A stretch of DNA of 40,903 bases from Elusimicrobiaceae bacterium (GCA_017546175.1 JAFYXM010000005.1:1-40903); one strand, 5' to 3'. Positions 14,557-23,857 are shown, counted from the first letter of the stretch. Program-made: numbers and translations. The notes: generated from the sequence alone by a model not told the origin.

Positions 14557-16470
14557 TTACAAATCTTCACATTGTCTCAGCCACAAAACCGCCTGTGCGT
14601 CACTGGGCATGCGCCAGTCTGCTCTGGGGGAAAGGCCTATCACGCCCACTTTTGGTCCGTCGGGTAAGCAAGAGCGTTTAAACTGCTGAGCAAAAAAACG
14701 ACGCAAAAATATTTGCAACCATTTTTTAATTTCAGCTTTGCTGTATTTTTTATCAAAAGCTTGTGTAGCCAACCAAAAAATCTTTTTTGGAGAAAAACCA
14801 AACCGTACAAAATAATAAAGGTAAAAATCATGCAGTTCATACGGTCCGACCAAATCTTCCGTCTTTTGGCTGATCTTCTTGCCGCTGGGGGGTAATAACT
14901 CCGGACTGACAGGCGTATCCAATACGTCTGTCAAAACAGCAGCCAATTTTTTATCTTGGCAATTGTGTGCGGCATATTCTACCAAACATCGAACCAAAGT
15001 TTTAGAAACACCGCTGTTCACACCGTACATACTCATGTGGTCCCCATTATACGTGGCCCACCCCAAGGCAAGCTCAGACAAGTCACCCGTACCGATAACC
15101 AAGGCCCCTTGCTGATTTGCCAAGTCCATTAACACCTGTGTGCGTTCGCGCGCTTGGGCATTTTCATAAGTGACGTCCTTAGCGGATAAAGAATGTTTCA
15201 AGTCTTTTAAATGTTGCAAACAAGAGGCCTTAATATCAATTTCTTGAGAAGTTATTTTTAAAGCCTTCATCATTTGCAAAGCATTTTGATAAGTTCTGTC
15301 CGTCGTACCGAAACAGGGCATTGTTACCCCGATAATTCCTTTTCGGTTTAATCTCAACCCATCAAAAGCTTTGACAACAACCAGCAAGGCCAATGTGCTG
15401 TCTAAACCGCCGGATATACCCAGCACCACTTTTTGACATTTTGTATGTGCTAAGCGTTGCATAAGTCCATGGGCTTGGATAGATAAAATTTCCTCACAGC
15501 TTTCTTTTCTTGCTGCCTCCGCAGGAATAAATGGGGTAGGATCAATACGGCGCGATAAAGAAAATTCGGCAGTTTCAGACAGTTCAAAATCTACTACACG
15601 ACTAGGCACAAGCGGAGCATCATCACCAAAGGTGGTAGAAAAACGGCGCAATGCTTGTAATTTTTCTACATCAATCTCGGAAAGGATCAATTGTCCTTTT
15701 AGATTAAATCTATACGCTTGTGAAAGTAAATTTCCATTTTCTGCAATAAACCCATTACCGCCAAAAACCAAATCGGTAGAAGATTCCCCAAATCCGCTAG
15801 AAGCGTACACATATCCGCTTAATGTACGGGCCGATTGAGAAAGAATGAAAGATTTTAAGCGAGCATTCTTGCCGCAGAGTTCAGGCTCGGCAGACAAGTT
15901 TAAGATAATATTGGCCCCGGCCAATGCCGCCAACGAGGAGGGGGGGACAGGAACAGACAAATCGGCCCCTATTTCTGCGCCAAGTGTAACTCCTTGGCAG
16001 GCAAACAATAAGTCCGTGCCAAAGGGAACATACTGTCCGGCCAATTCTATTTCTTCTGCATAAGATTCTTCTGCAGAGCGAAACCAACGTTTTTCTGTAA
16101 ATTCACCATGGTTAGATAAAAAAGTTTTGGGGACTACACCCAAAATTTTTCCTTTTTGAAACAGGACTGCACAATTATACAGCCCATTCTCTACCTGCAC
16201 GGGCAGCCCCACTACCCCCACACTAGAAAGACGAGCCGTTTGTTTCAGCAAATCTTTCAAAGCTTTTTCTGCAGACTCTATCAACAGTGTTTGGTGAAAT
16301 AAATCTCCACAAGTACATCCGGTAAGTCCCAGCTCCGGAAACACCACTACCTCCGCACCTGCCTTGGCGGCACGGATCAATAAATCTTTTGTTTGTTGCA
16401 AGTTATACTCGCAATCGCCTACCCGCACATGGGGTACGGCTGCAGCTACTTTAATAAATCCAAATTTCAT
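14557..16470 (-). CDS. nadE: NAD synthase, glutamine-type architecture with a missing catalytic cysteine
   Basis: 637 residues with the two-domain plan of glutamine-dependent NAD synthase. The N-terminal nitrilase-like domain has the catalytic Glu (FPELGLTG, E46) and Lys (VVPKTFL, K115). The expected EICEDLW segment instead reads EIGADLSVPVPPSS, with Gly at residue 168 where the nucleophilic Cys should be. The C-terminal NAD synthetase domain is intact: ATP-pyrophosphatase loop SGGLDS at 353-358 and PCFGTTDRTYQNA. It should amidate deamido-NAD with ATP, but probably from free ammonia. The start at 16470 (MKFGFIKVAAAVP) fits the family and follows a -10 box by 6 nt; an upstream ATG at 16491 overlaps that box and is rejected. 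Confidence 0.9.
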   Translation of the reverse strand: MKFGFIKVAAAVPHVRVGDCEYNLQQTKDLLIRAAKAGAEVVVFPELGLTGCTCGDLFHQTLLIESAEKALKDLLKQTARLSSVGVVGLPVQVENGLYNCAVLFQKGKILGVVPKTFLSNHGEFTEKRWFRSAEESYAEEIELAGQYVPFGTDLLFACQGVTLGAEIGADLSVPVPPSSLAALAGANIILNLSAEPELCGKNARLKSFILSQSARTLSGYVYASSGFGESSTDLVFGGNGFIAENGNLLSQAYRFNLKGQLILSEIDVEKLQALRRFSTTFGDDAPLVPSRVVDFELSETAEFSLSRRIDPTPFIPAEAARKESCEEILSIQAHGLMQRLAHTKCQKVVLGISGGLDSTLALLVVVKAFDGLRLNRKGIIGVTMPCFGTTDRTYQNALQMMKALKITSQEIDIKASCLQHLKDLKHSLSAKDVTYENAQARERTQVLMDLANQQGALVIGTGDLSELALGWATYNGDHMSMYGVNSGVSKTLVRCLVEYAAHNCQDKKLAAVLTDVLDTPVSPELLPPSGKKISQKTEDLVGPYELHDFYLYYFVRFGFSPKKIFWLATQAFDKKYSKAEIKKWLQIFLRRFFAQQFKRSCLPDGPKVGVIGLSPRADWRMPSDAQAVLWLRQCEDL

Positions 16471-16476
16471 AACTAT

Positions 16477-16482
16477 ATTATA
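16477..16482 (-). promoter_or_regulatory. -10 box for leaderless nadE mRNA
   Basis: The minus strand reads TATAAT, then 6 nt (ATAGTT), then ATG at 16470. No Shine-Dalgarno lies between. Confidence 0.5.
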
Positions 16483-16523
16483 GAAAATCAAATGCCTTTA
16501 CCGACAAGGCATTTCTGCGCTCC

Positions 16524-16982
16524 CTAGTTTTTTTCTTCCAAATATTGCGCCATGGCGGCAAAAAGCTCTTTTATCTGCTTCATTTTATCAATAGACAGGC
16601 GAATGCCTTTTTTGCTCCAACCTTTGTACTCTTGCGTTTCCTGCCATTCTCTAAAATCAAGCCCTTTACTTCCTTGAAAAGAATTAACCCGTACCACCAC
16701 AGAAAGCCCCGGCCTTTTGGCAAACTTTCCTATTTCCACTTCCTTTATTTGGTCGGCTTGATCCGGCAAAGCCGCTAAAAGCGGTGCCACGGCTTTTACT
16801 ATTTCCGGTGTCATGGTAATGCCAATTCGCGTAGCACCCATATAACCGCCGGAAGTTAAATATTTTCGGATAGATGCATAGCGATATCCGCGGTAAGCAT
16901 CTATGGAAAATTTAATTTCACTGCTTTCATCTAAAGGTAAAACCCCTATCTCTGCCAATGAGGCAAAACTTGTATCGCTCAT
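16524..16982 (-). CDS. Protein with two PC4-like ssDNA-binding repeats
   Basis: 152 residues. The second half (about 88-150) matches the PC4/Sub1 transcriptional coactivator fold: a strand set ending in RVNSFQGSKGLDFREW, then WSKKGIRLSIDKMKQIKELF, equivalent to the usual KKGI-L motif and C-terminal helix. The first half (about 20-80) repeats the plan: IKFSIDAYRGYRYASIRKYL, then TRIGITMTPEIVKAVAPLL. PC4 proteins normally dimerise from single-domain chains to bind single-stranded DNA, so this may be a one-chain pseudo-dimer with a role in transcription or DNA repair. The start at 16982 (MSDTSFAS) uses AAAAGGAG 6 nt upstream. It sits between nadE and the kinase and is transcribed alone. Confidence 0.75.
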   Translation of the reverse strand: MSDTSFASLAEIGVLPLDESSEIKFSIDAYRGYRYASIRKYLTSGGYMGATRIGITMTPEIVKAVAPLLAALPDQADQIKEVEIGKFAKRPGLSVVVRVNSFQGSKGLDFREWQETQEYKGWSKKGIRLSIDKMKQIKELFAAMAQYLEEKN

Positions 16983-17149
16983 AAACGCTCCTTTTCTATA
17001 TGAAATCTCATTTGCCAAACGATAAAAATATGCTATGATAAATTTGACTTGTTTATATTTTACGGTTTGACAACGGTAAAAGCAAGCACTTTTTGTATAA
17101 TAAAATAAAGTAGTTTTTTTGGATTTTTATTCTTTTACAGGGGAACCAT

Positions 17150-19471
17150 ATGCTCGACGGACAATCACTGGTAGGGAAAGAAATTTCCGGTTGCGAGATT
17201 TTAACAAAAGTTGCAGAAGGCGGTATGGGGGCTGTATTTAAAGCTCGCCATAAAGCGTTAAACCGTATTGTATGCGTTAAAATTTTAAGTCCTTCTTTAG
17301 CTAACGATAAAAAGGCCGTTTCCCTCTTTTTAACTGAAGCCCGCGCTATTGCCGAGTTGGACCACCCCAATATCGTCAACGTATATAACGTAGGCAAAGA
17401 ACAAGGCTATTATTTTATCGTGATGTCCTTTGTAGAAGGGCAAACCTTGTCTGCCATGCTTAAAAAAGAACGCGTTTTACCCATCGGACGCGTGCTAGAT
17501 TTGTTTGACGGTGTACTCAAAGGTTTATCCGTCGCTCATGAAAAAGGCATTATCCACAGAGATATTAAGCCTTCCAACATTTTAATTACTCCCGAAGGAA
17601 GCCCCAAAATCGTAGACTTTGGTATCGCCAAAAAAGTAGACAAAGAAAAAGGCTCTACCAAAACAACGGAACTGGCAGGCACTGCCTACTTTATCGCACC
17701 CGAGCAAGCCTTGGGTAAAGATATTGACACCCGCGCGGATTTGTATTCCATCGGGGCCAGTATGTATTATGTGCTGACAGGGCACTTTCCGTACAACGGA
17801 AAAAATACGATTGAAATTATTCAAAAACACATTAACGAGCCTGTGCCCAATCCTGCAAAACTTCGCTCGGATTTACCCGGTTGGTTAGGACTGACTATCC
17901 AAAAACTCATGAGTAAAAATCCCGACGATCGTTTTTCTACCGCCAAAGAAGTGTATATGCATTTTGCCAAAATGCGCGCCGAAGAACAATTGCGTGTCAA
18001 AAACATGCACGGTCGGGCAACGGTAGATTTAGGGGTGGAAAGTGCATTAAAAATTTCTAACGAGCAAGCCTTGAGCACTACCTCTAAAAACTTACCGGCT
18101 TCCGAAGCTTACCGTGCGGCTTTGGCCAAACAAACCCAGCCCGGACGCTCTAAACAGGTTACGCAAATGCCCAAATTGGACGATTTGGCTGCCGCAGTAG
18201 CGGAAGTACCTCCGAAATCGGCCCCTCCGTTGGCTCCTACTATGGAATTGGTACCGGAGAAAAATCTGCAGCAAACCACGGTTCCTGCTCCGACGGCTAC
18301 TGTTTCGGCCATTAGAGAGCCTAAACCCATTGCCAAAATAATTGCAAAATTGCTTATTTTGTTACCCGTCTTTTTAGGGTTTTCGGCATTGGTGGGATAT
18401 GTGTTTTTCTCTCTGGGGCAAATTTGCTCGGCTTATGTTTCCGACTCTGCCGGATTTTTTAGCAATTTATTGGCCCCTTTAATGGCAGGTAAAACATTAC
18501 CCAATCAGTTATTTTATTCTGCTTTGGCTTTAGTCATGTTAGCAGCGATTTTTGCTTCTTCTGCCATAAAAGCCTTTGCCAGAACGACTGCAATGTTATT
18601 GGCCTTAGCTTTTGCTTCTTATTTGGCAGGAGTATTCACACCGGAGATTAAATTTTTTGACGCAAGCAATATGTTTAACTATTTATTCTCCCCTGAATAT
18701 TATTTGTGCTACTTGGTACCGGCTGCGGCTTGGACCGTTTCTTTGTGTTGGCGTTTGAATAGAAAATTAACAGAACGCGTTTTAGCAATGGCCTTAATCA
18801 TCTTGTCTTGTACATTGGCCTACTGCGCTTCTTCGTTAACCATTCTGCCAGATTTAAATGCCCTTTCTACCAAGATACTGTTTGCGGGTGCCGTCTTATT
18901 TGCTTTGCTTGCTGTTTACTATATCAGTGCCAAAGCGGAAAGGAGCATCATCTTGCCTACTATTTGTTTCTTGGTAGCTCTTTCTTGTTTTTGGCTGTAT
19001 AATATTTCTGGGTTGGCGACCAGAACTCAAACGACCTTAAATACGTTGGTTAGCGTAATCCCCATGCCGGATGCGGATGCTGCCCAAAAAGAATCGGCTC
19101 AATCACAAGATGACTATTTAAATATTTCTCGCCCAGGCATTTTTAAAGCCATCGGCTCTTCCAAAGCGATTAACTTCTTACCAGAAGAGAAAAAAGATGC
19201 CATGCTTACGGAATATTTGGACCAATATGCCGGGGAATTGTTGCCCCAAGAACAATATCCGTTCTTTATTCATTTGTTAAAGACCTACTACTTGTATGGT
19301 CCCAGTAAAACATCCTTGAAAATTTGGGATTATGCGGCCAGCTATCCGGTGGAAAACTTTAATAAAAATGCACAAACCAATAATGCCTACTTCTTCTTGG
19401 TTATGCTTTTATTCACGATGGCGGCGCTGAATTGCGTAGGGGGAATCCTTTTTAAAGAGGACGACTTATGA
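17150..19471 (+). CDS. PknB-like Ser/Thr protein kinase with multi-helix membrane tail
   Basis: 773 residues. The Hanks-type kinase domain spans about 10-275 with all key residues: Gly-loop EGGMGAV (23-29), Lys44 in CVKIL, HRDIKPSN (136-143), DFG (156-158) and APE (183-185). A linker of about 120 residues, rich in Pro, Ala and Thr, precedes roughly ten hydrophobic segments starting near 397 and ending near residue 768. There are no PASTA repeats, so ligand sensing, if any, is through the membrane domain. The stop overlaps the start of a PP2C phosphatase by 4 nt, the usual kinase/phosphatase pair that sets reversible Ser/Thr phosphorylation. A GGGGA-type ribosome binding site precedes ATG 17150. 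Confidence 0.92.
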   Translation: MLDGQSLVGKEISGCEILTKVAEGGMGAVFKARHKALNRIVCVKILSPSLANDKKAVSLFLTEARAIAELDHPNIVNVYNVGKEQGYYFIVMSFVEGQTLSAMLKKERVLPIGRVLDLFDGVLKGLSVAHEKGIIHRDIKPSNILITPEGSPKIVDFGIAKKVDKEKGSTKTTELAGTAYFIAPEQALGKDIDTRADLYSIGASMYYVLTGHFPYNGKNTIEIIQKHINEPVPNPAKLRSDLPGWLGLTIQKLMSKNPDDRFSTAKEVYMHFAKMRAEEQLRVKNMHGRATVDLGVESALKISNEQALSTTSKNLPASEAYRAALAKQTQPGRSKQVTQMPKLDDLAAAVAEVPPKSAPPLAPTMELVPEKNLQQTTVPAPTATVSAIREPKPIAKIIAKLLILLPVFLGFSALVGYVFFSLGQICSAYVSDSAGFFSNLLAPLMAGKTLPNQLFYSALALVMLAAIFASSAIKAFARTTAMLLALAFASYLAGVFTPEIKFFDASNMFNYLFSPEYYLCYLVPAAAWTVSLCWRLNRKLTERVLAMALIILSCTLAYCASSLTILPDLNALSTKILFAGAVLFALLAVYYISAKAERSIILPTICFLVALSCFWLYNISGLATRTQTTLNTLVSVIPMPDADAAQKESAQSQDDYLNISRPGIFKAIGSSKAINFLPEEKKDAMLTEYLDQYAGELLPQEQYPFFIHLLKTYYLYGPSKTSLKIWDYAASYPVENFNKNAQTNNAYFFLVMLLFTMAALNCVGGILFKEDDL

Positions 19472-20295
19472 GCACCTTTGATATAGAATTTGCAGCCGTT
19501 ACCGATATCGGTAAAATCCGCGAAAAAAACGAAGATAACGTCTTAATCTCTTCTGATTTGGGGTTAGGTGTGGTGGCCGACGGCATGGGCGGACATAGTG
19601 CCGGAGAAATTGCCAGCAGTATCGCGGTGTCCGTGTTAGCCGAGACCATTCGCAAAATTAACACCGAAACCTTAAAAATTCCGGAAACTTTTTTGCCGAA
19701 GTTGGCCCCTACCGAACGTAAACTGTTAATGGCGGCCAATCTGGCCAATGCGGCCATTTATTCTACGGCCCAATCTTCTGAAATATACAAAATGATGGGC
19801 ACGACCCTTACAGGTGTTTTGTTTGATAAAGACTGTGCCATTGCCGTCCATGTAGGCGATTCCCGTTTGTACCTGTTAAGAGACGGGAAAATCATTCAGA
19901 TTACCACGGACCATTCTTTGGCTATGGAACATGTACGCAGAGGTCTTTTGTCCAAAGCTGATGCCGATAAGAGTAAAATTCAAAACGTCTTGACCCGTGC
20001 CATGGGTATTAAGAAGAACATTGAATTTGACTTGTTGAAATTCCCTATCAAAGAGGGGGATGTTATGGTGCTTTGTTCCGACGGCCTATACAAGGGCTTG
20101 ACCGAAGAAGCCATCGCGGAACTTTTAACGCAGGACAAGGACTTCCCGATTGTCAAAACCTGCAAACATCTGGTTCGCCAGTCCAATGAAAAAGATGGGC
20201 AAGATAATATTTCTGCGGTACTCATTAAAATATTGCCGGCACAAAAGCTGACTTTTGGTCAAAGAATGCGCCGTTTCTTCCGCAGAAACAAATAA
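19468..20295 (+). CDS. PP2C-type Ser/Thr protein phosphatase
   Basis: 275 residues with the PPM/PP2C metal-binding motifs: DIGKIREKNEDN near the start, VVADGMGGHSAGEIAS (the DGMGGH metal ligands), HVGDSRLYLLRDG, CSDGLYKGLTEE and DGQDNISAVLI. It is a manganese- or magnesium-dependent phosphatase expected to reverse the action of the upstream kinase. ATGA overlap with the kinase stop implies translational coupling. A short basic C-terminal tail (RMRRFFRRNK) could touch the membrane. Confidence 0.95.
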   Translation: MSTFDIEFAAVTDIGKIREKNEDNVLISSDLGLGVVADGMGGHSAGEIASSIAVSVLAETIRKINTETLKIPETFLPKLAPTERKLLMAANLANAAIYSTAQSSEIYKMMGTTLTGVLFDKDCAIAVHVGDSRLYLLRDGKIIQITTDHSLAMEHVRRGLLSKADADKSKIQNVLTRAMGIKKNIEFDLLKFPIKEGDVMVLCSDGLYKGLTEEAIAELLTQDKDFPIVKTCKHLVRQSNEKDGQDNISAVLIKILPAQKLTFGQRMRRFFRRNK

Positions 20296-20301
20296 ATTCT
20301 T

Positions 20302-20332
20302 AAAAACCCCGCCTTTTGAGCGGGGTTTTTTT
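20302..20332 (+). terminator. Intrinsic terminator of kinase-phosphatase operon
   Basis: AAAACCCCGC (20303-20312) pairs with GCGGGGTTTT (20320-20329), loop CTTTTGA, then T residues. Confidence 0.88.
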
Positions 20333-20407
20333 GTACTAGATTTTCTTTCATTTACGACGACAAAAATTTCTTTCTTTTTCTTCTTTTTTAGCAAACGCAT
20401 TAAAATA

Positions 20408-20462
20408 TTGACAATTATCTTTATTTTATGCTAAATTAGCATTAATCTGGCAGGAGTGCTAA
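20408..20462 (+). promoter_or_regulatory. groESL promoter with degenerate CIRCE (HrcA) operator
   Basis: TTGACA (20408-20413) and TAAATT (20432-20437) form a promoter with an 18-nt spacer. The -10 overlaps TTAGCATTA-N9-GAGTGCTAA (20436-20462). CIRCE is TTAGCACTC-N9-GAGTGCTAA, so the right half-site and spacing are exact while the left half differs at two positions. This points to HrcA repression of the chaperonin operon, possibly with weakened affinity. The leader to groES is about 70 nt. Confidence 0.8.
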
Positions 20463-20514
20463 TTTATTTCTCCTCCGAGAAAAATCTAAAATATATATTA
20501 AGGAGTGCGTGAAA

Positions 20515-20808
20515 ATGAGCGACGTAAAAATTAAACCGCTCGGCGACAGATTAATCGTTAAGCCGATTGAACGCGAAACCATGAAAGGCGGCATCATTAT
20601 TCCTGATACCGCTAAAGAAAAACCGATGGAGGGGGAAGTATTGGCCGCCGGTCCGGGCAAATTAGACAATAACGGCAACCGCACGCCGATGGATGTAAAA
20701 GTGGGGGATAAAGTATTGTACGGAAAATATTCCGGTACGGAAATCAAATTGGACGATGAAACCTATTTGATTATTCACCAAGACGAAATCTTGGGTATTT
20801 TGGGGTAA
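20515..20808 (+). CDS. groES: Co-chaperonin GroES
   Basis: 97 residues, normal length. Signatures include [15 protein letters not shown] at the N-terminus, the mobile loop [17 protein letters not shown] and the C-terminal [11 protein letters not shown]. It caps the GroEL ring. ATG at 20515 ([10 protein letters not shown]) is preferred over the in-frame GTG at 20509 because AAGGAG is 9 nt from the ATG but only 3 nt from the GTG. It lies 18 nt upstream of groEL. Confidence 0.97.
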   Translation: MSDVKIKPLGDRLIVKPIERETMKGGIIIPDTAKEKPMEGEVLAAGPGKLDNNGNRTPMDVKVGDKVLYGKYSGTEIKLDDETYLIIHQDEILGILG

Positions 20809-20826
20809 ATGAGGAGATAATTTAAT

Positions 20827-22467
20827 ATGGCAAAACAAGTCATTTTTGCAGATGAAGCCCGCGCCAAAATGAAAGCGGGTATTGAAAAAGTAGCCAATGC
20901 CGTAAAAGTAACCTTGGGTCCCAAGGGCCGCAGCGTTGTGCTAGAAAAAAAATTCGGCTCTCCGCTCATCATTGACGACGGTGTGACCATCGCTAAAGAT
21001 ATTGAGTTGGAAGATAAATTTGAAAACATGGGCGCTCAGCTCATCAGAGAAGTAGCCACCAAAACCAACGACGTAGCCGGCGACGGCACCACCACCGCCA
21101 CGGTTTTGGCTGATGCTTTGCTCAAAGAAGGTATTAAAAATATTACCGCCGGTGCCAACCCGACTATGGTCAAAAAAGGCATTGAACTGGCCGTTTCTGC
21201 CGTAAAAGAAGAATTGGCTAAAATGCAAAAACCGGTAAAAACCAAAGAAGAAAAAGCTCAAATTGCCACCATTTCTTCCAACGACCGCGTTATCGGCGAA
21301 CTGATTGCCGAAGCCATGGAAAAAGTGGGCCACGAAGGCGTCATCACGGTAGAAGAAGGCAAAACTGCCGAAACCAAATTGGAAGTAGTAGAAGGTATGC
21401 AATTTGACCGCGGTTATATTTCTCCTTACTTTGTAACCGATACAGAAAGAATGGAATGTGTATTGGAAAATGCCTACATCATCATTACCGACAAGAAAAT
21501 TTCTTCCATGAACGATCTCTTGCCCGTTTTGGAAAAAATCGTACAAAGCGGCAGACCCTTCTTAATCATTGCCGAAGACGTAGATGGTGAAGCTTTGGCT
21601 ACTTTGGTAGTCAACAAATTGCGCGGCACCTTGAAAGGTTGCGCCGTAAAAGCCCCCGGATTTGGCGACAGACGCAAAGAAATGTTGCAAGATATCGCCA
21701 TTTTGACCGGCGGTGAAGTAATCAGCGAAGAACGCGGTATGAAACTTGACAAAGCCGATTTGGCCTTCCTCGGTCAAGCCGAACGCATCGTGGTAGATAA
21801 AGAAAATGCCACCATCGTCAGCGGCAAAGGCAGCAAAGAAGCTATTGCTCAACGCGCCGAACAAATCCGCAAACAAATTGAAAATTCCACCAGCGACTAC
21901 GACAAAGAAAAATTGCAAGAACGCTTGGCCAAGCTTTCCGGCGGTGTAGCCGTCATCAGCGTAGGTGCTGCTACCGAAACCGAAATGAAAGCCAAAAAAG
22001 CCAAAGTAGAAGACGCCAAAAACGCTACCAAAGCCGGTGTGGAAGAAGGTTTAGTTCCCGGTGGCGGTGTAGCCTTGGCCCGCAGCCAAAAAGCCTTGGA
22101 AAATTTAAAAACCGAAGACGAAGACGTCAAAACCGGTATTTCCATTGTGCGCAAAGCCCTGACGGCTCCTTTGAAACAAATTGCGGTCAATGCCGGTTTA
22201 GACGGCGCCGTAGTAGTGGATAAAGTATTAGCCATGAAAGGCAATGCAGACGGTTTTGATGCCGAAACGGGCACCTATGGTGACCTCTTGAAAGCCGGTG
22301 TGGTGGACCCTGCCAAAGTGGTACGCACCGCTTTAGAAAACGCCTCCTCCATCGCTGCTACCGTACTCTTAACGGAATGCTTGGTAGCCGATGCTCCGGA
22401 AAAAGAAGGCCATGCTCATGGTCCGGCCGGAATGCCCGGCATGGGTGGAATGGGCGGCATGATGTAA
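20827..22467 (+). CDS. groEL: Chaperonin GroEL
   Basis: 546 residues, standard length. Signatures: [20 protein letters not shown], the ATP-binding [11 protein letters not shown], the late signature [17 protein letters not shown] and the Gly-Met-rich tail [12 protein letters not shown]. The ATP-driven tetradecameric folding chamber works with the upstream GroES. GAGGAG about 10 nt before ATG is the ribosome binding site. The codon use (strong GCC/AAA/GAA preference) matches gap and pgk, as expected for highly expressed genes. Confidence 0.98.
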   Translation: MAKQVIFADEARAKMKAGIEKVANAVKVTLGPKGRSVVLEKKFGSPLIIDDGVTIAKDIELEDKFENMGAQLIREVATKTNDVAGDGTTTATVLADALLKEGIKNITAGANPTMVKKGIELAVSAVKEELAKMQKPVKTKEEKAQIATISSNDRVIGELIAEAMEKVGHEGVITVEEGKTAETKLEVVEGMQFDRGYISPYFVTDTERMECVLENAYIIITDKKISSMNDLLPVLEKIVQSGRPFLIIAEDVDGEALATLVVNKLRGTLKGCAVKAPGFGDRRKEMLQDIAILTGGEVISEERGMKLDKADLAFLGQAERIVVDKENATIVSGKGSKEAIAQRAEQIRKQIENSTSDYDKEKLQERLAKLSGGVAVISVGAATETEMKAKKAKVEDAKNATKAGVEEGLVPGGGVALARSQKALENLKTEDEDVKTGISIVRKALTAPLKQIAVNAGLDGAVVVDKVLAMKGNADGFDAETGTYGDLLKAGVVDPAKVVRTALENASSIAATVLLTECLVADAPEKEGHAHGPAGMPGMGGMGGMM

Positions 22468-22481
22468 TTTAAGCCTTACCA

Positions 22482-22509
22482 AAAAAGCCCCGCTTCGGCG
22501 GGGCTTTTT
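22482..22509 (+). terminator. Intrinsic terminator of groESL
   Basis: AAAGCCCCGC pairs with GCGGGGCTTT around a TTCG tetraloop, followed by T residues. Confidence 0.9.
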
Positions 22510-22525
22510 GCATAATAAGGAATAG

Positions 22526-22570
22526 GACCTAATTTTTTTAGGTCTTTTATTTTGAGCATCTAGGTCTTTT
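22526..22570 (+). repeat. Second hairpin and a short direct repeat
   Basis: GACCTAA (22526-22532) pairs with TTAGGTC (22538-22544) and is followed by TTTTATTTT, a weaker back-up terminator. TAGGTCTTTT at 22539-22548 recurs exactly at 22561-22570. Nothing else is recognised between groEL and the next gene. Confidence 0.5.
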
Positions 22571-22641
22571 GGTACTGGAAAAATTCAGCATAATTTTTTA
22601 TACTGTATTAGACAGGAAGTATCATTTTAAAGGAGAATCTT

Positions 22642-23745
22642 ATGAAAAAATTACTAGCTGTCTGCTTGGCTCTTTGCTTGGCACCTGCCGTATTTGCCGG
22701 TGCAGCAGAAGAACTTGAAAAGATGCTGAAAGAAAAGGCCGAAGCTGCTTATTCTGCCAATGCCATTAACAGTGCCTTGGAAGTGAGCTTTAGTGTTAAA
22801 ACCATATTTAGCATTAGTGATATTTTGGAGAAAAACGGAAATCATCTCTCCCATGGATACAAAATCCCCGGAAATTCCAAAGAGGGTACGAATTGGAACT
22901 TAGATGAAATAGAGGATATGCAGGAGATCATCTTATTAGAATATAATGATGACTTCGGCCCCACTGTTTTTGTCAATGAAGATTTGAAGGATAAAAACGG
23001 AAATTACCACGAAGTGCTCCGCAACTATAAAGATCAACCGAAAGGTTGTGCCATGTTCTTAATTGATGAAAACTGGCTAATCGGTTCCAGAGAATGTATC
23101 GGTGCGGAAACGGAAGGAGCCGTGGGATACCCCAACTATATTTTGGCCAATACCCCGTATGAAATCAATGACCATATCGTAGAGGGGGACCTGTACTTTG
23201 CTAACGATTCTGAAAATAAAATTACCTCCGAAGGACATATTTTCAAAGGACCGAATGTAGTGTTGGTTTATATTGAAGGTACCGATGCCAAAAAAATGAT
23301 GTCGGGTAAACCTAAAGCCAATGTAGTGTTCTTTAAAGAAAATATTTTCTCCATGTTGGCCGATGGCTCTGTGGCTAATAAATTCCAAATCCGCACCAGC
23401 CGTTTTGGTACGGGAGCTATCAGAAACCGCGGTTTAAAACCGGGCTCCTATGATAACGGTGTTTTCAGCTTAGATGATAATATGATTAATTTGTCCGGCA
23501 CCGGCGGAGACCCGTTGTTCTATACTGATGAAATGGGCGCTCAATATTTAGTAGGTTTTAATGCCGGCAGAATTACTCCGACCGTTGCAGACACCGCCCA
23601 CTATTGGTTGGCCAATTACAAAGGAGAAGTCATCAATAGATTTTATGATTTCCATAAAGAAGATTATGATTTTGTAAAGAAAACCATTTCTTCTAAATCT
23701 GCCGCCGATTGGGCCAGAATTAAAAATCATCTGTTTGTAAAATAA
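22642..23745 (+). CDS. Secreted trypsin-fold-like protein lacking catalytic residues
   Basis: 367 residues with a signal peptide (MKKLLAVCLALCLAPAVFAG). The layout recalls chymotrypsin-fold proteases: GCAMFLIDENWLIGSREC (about 135-152) occupies the place of the GxFLI..NWVLTAAHC block. A VVLVYIEG strand follows near 210, and SGTGGDPLF (285-293), then QYLVGFNAG, matches the GDSGGPLF...LVGI block. The His site reads Glu151 and the Ser site reads Gly, so catalysis by the usual triad is not expected. It could be a binding pseudoprotease or a distant unrelated fold. AAAGGAG lies about 8 nt upstream. Monocistronic. Confidence 0.6.
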   Translation: MKKLLAVCLALCLAPAVFAGAAEELEKMLKEKAEAAYSANAINSALEVSFSVKTIFSISDILEKNGNHLSHGYKIPGNSKEGTNWNLDEIEDMQEIILLEYNDDFGPTVFVNEDLKDKNGNYHEVLRNYKDQPKGCAMFLIDENWLIGSRECIGAETEGAVGYPNYILANTPYEINDHIVEGDLYFANDSENKITSEGHIFKGPNVVLVYIEGTDAKKMMSGKPKANVVFFKENIFSMLADGSVANKFQIRTSRFGTGAIRNRGLKPGSYDNGVFSLDDNMINLSGTGGDPLFYTDEMGAQYLVGFNAGRITPTVADTAHYWLANYKGEVINRFYDFHKEDYDFVKKTISSKSAADWARIKNHLFVK

Positions 23746-23760
23746 ATTCGTTTTACATCA

Positions 23761-23795
23761 AAAACGCTCTAGTATAAAAACTAGGGCGTTTTTTT
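23761..23795 (+). terminator. Intrinsic terminator
   Basis: AAAACGCTCTAGT pairs with ACTAGGGCGTTTT (one G-T pair), loop ATAAAA, then T residues. Confidence 0.85.
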
Positions 23796-23857
23796 ATCTT
23801 ATTTTTGCTAAATATTTTATACAATAAAAGTATCTTAAATGATAAGGGAGAAAACGT

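Noticed and set aside
22507..22641. Small RNA between groEL and the protease-like gene
   Set aside because: Only a second hairpin and a 10-nt direct repeat are present, which a back-up terminator explains.
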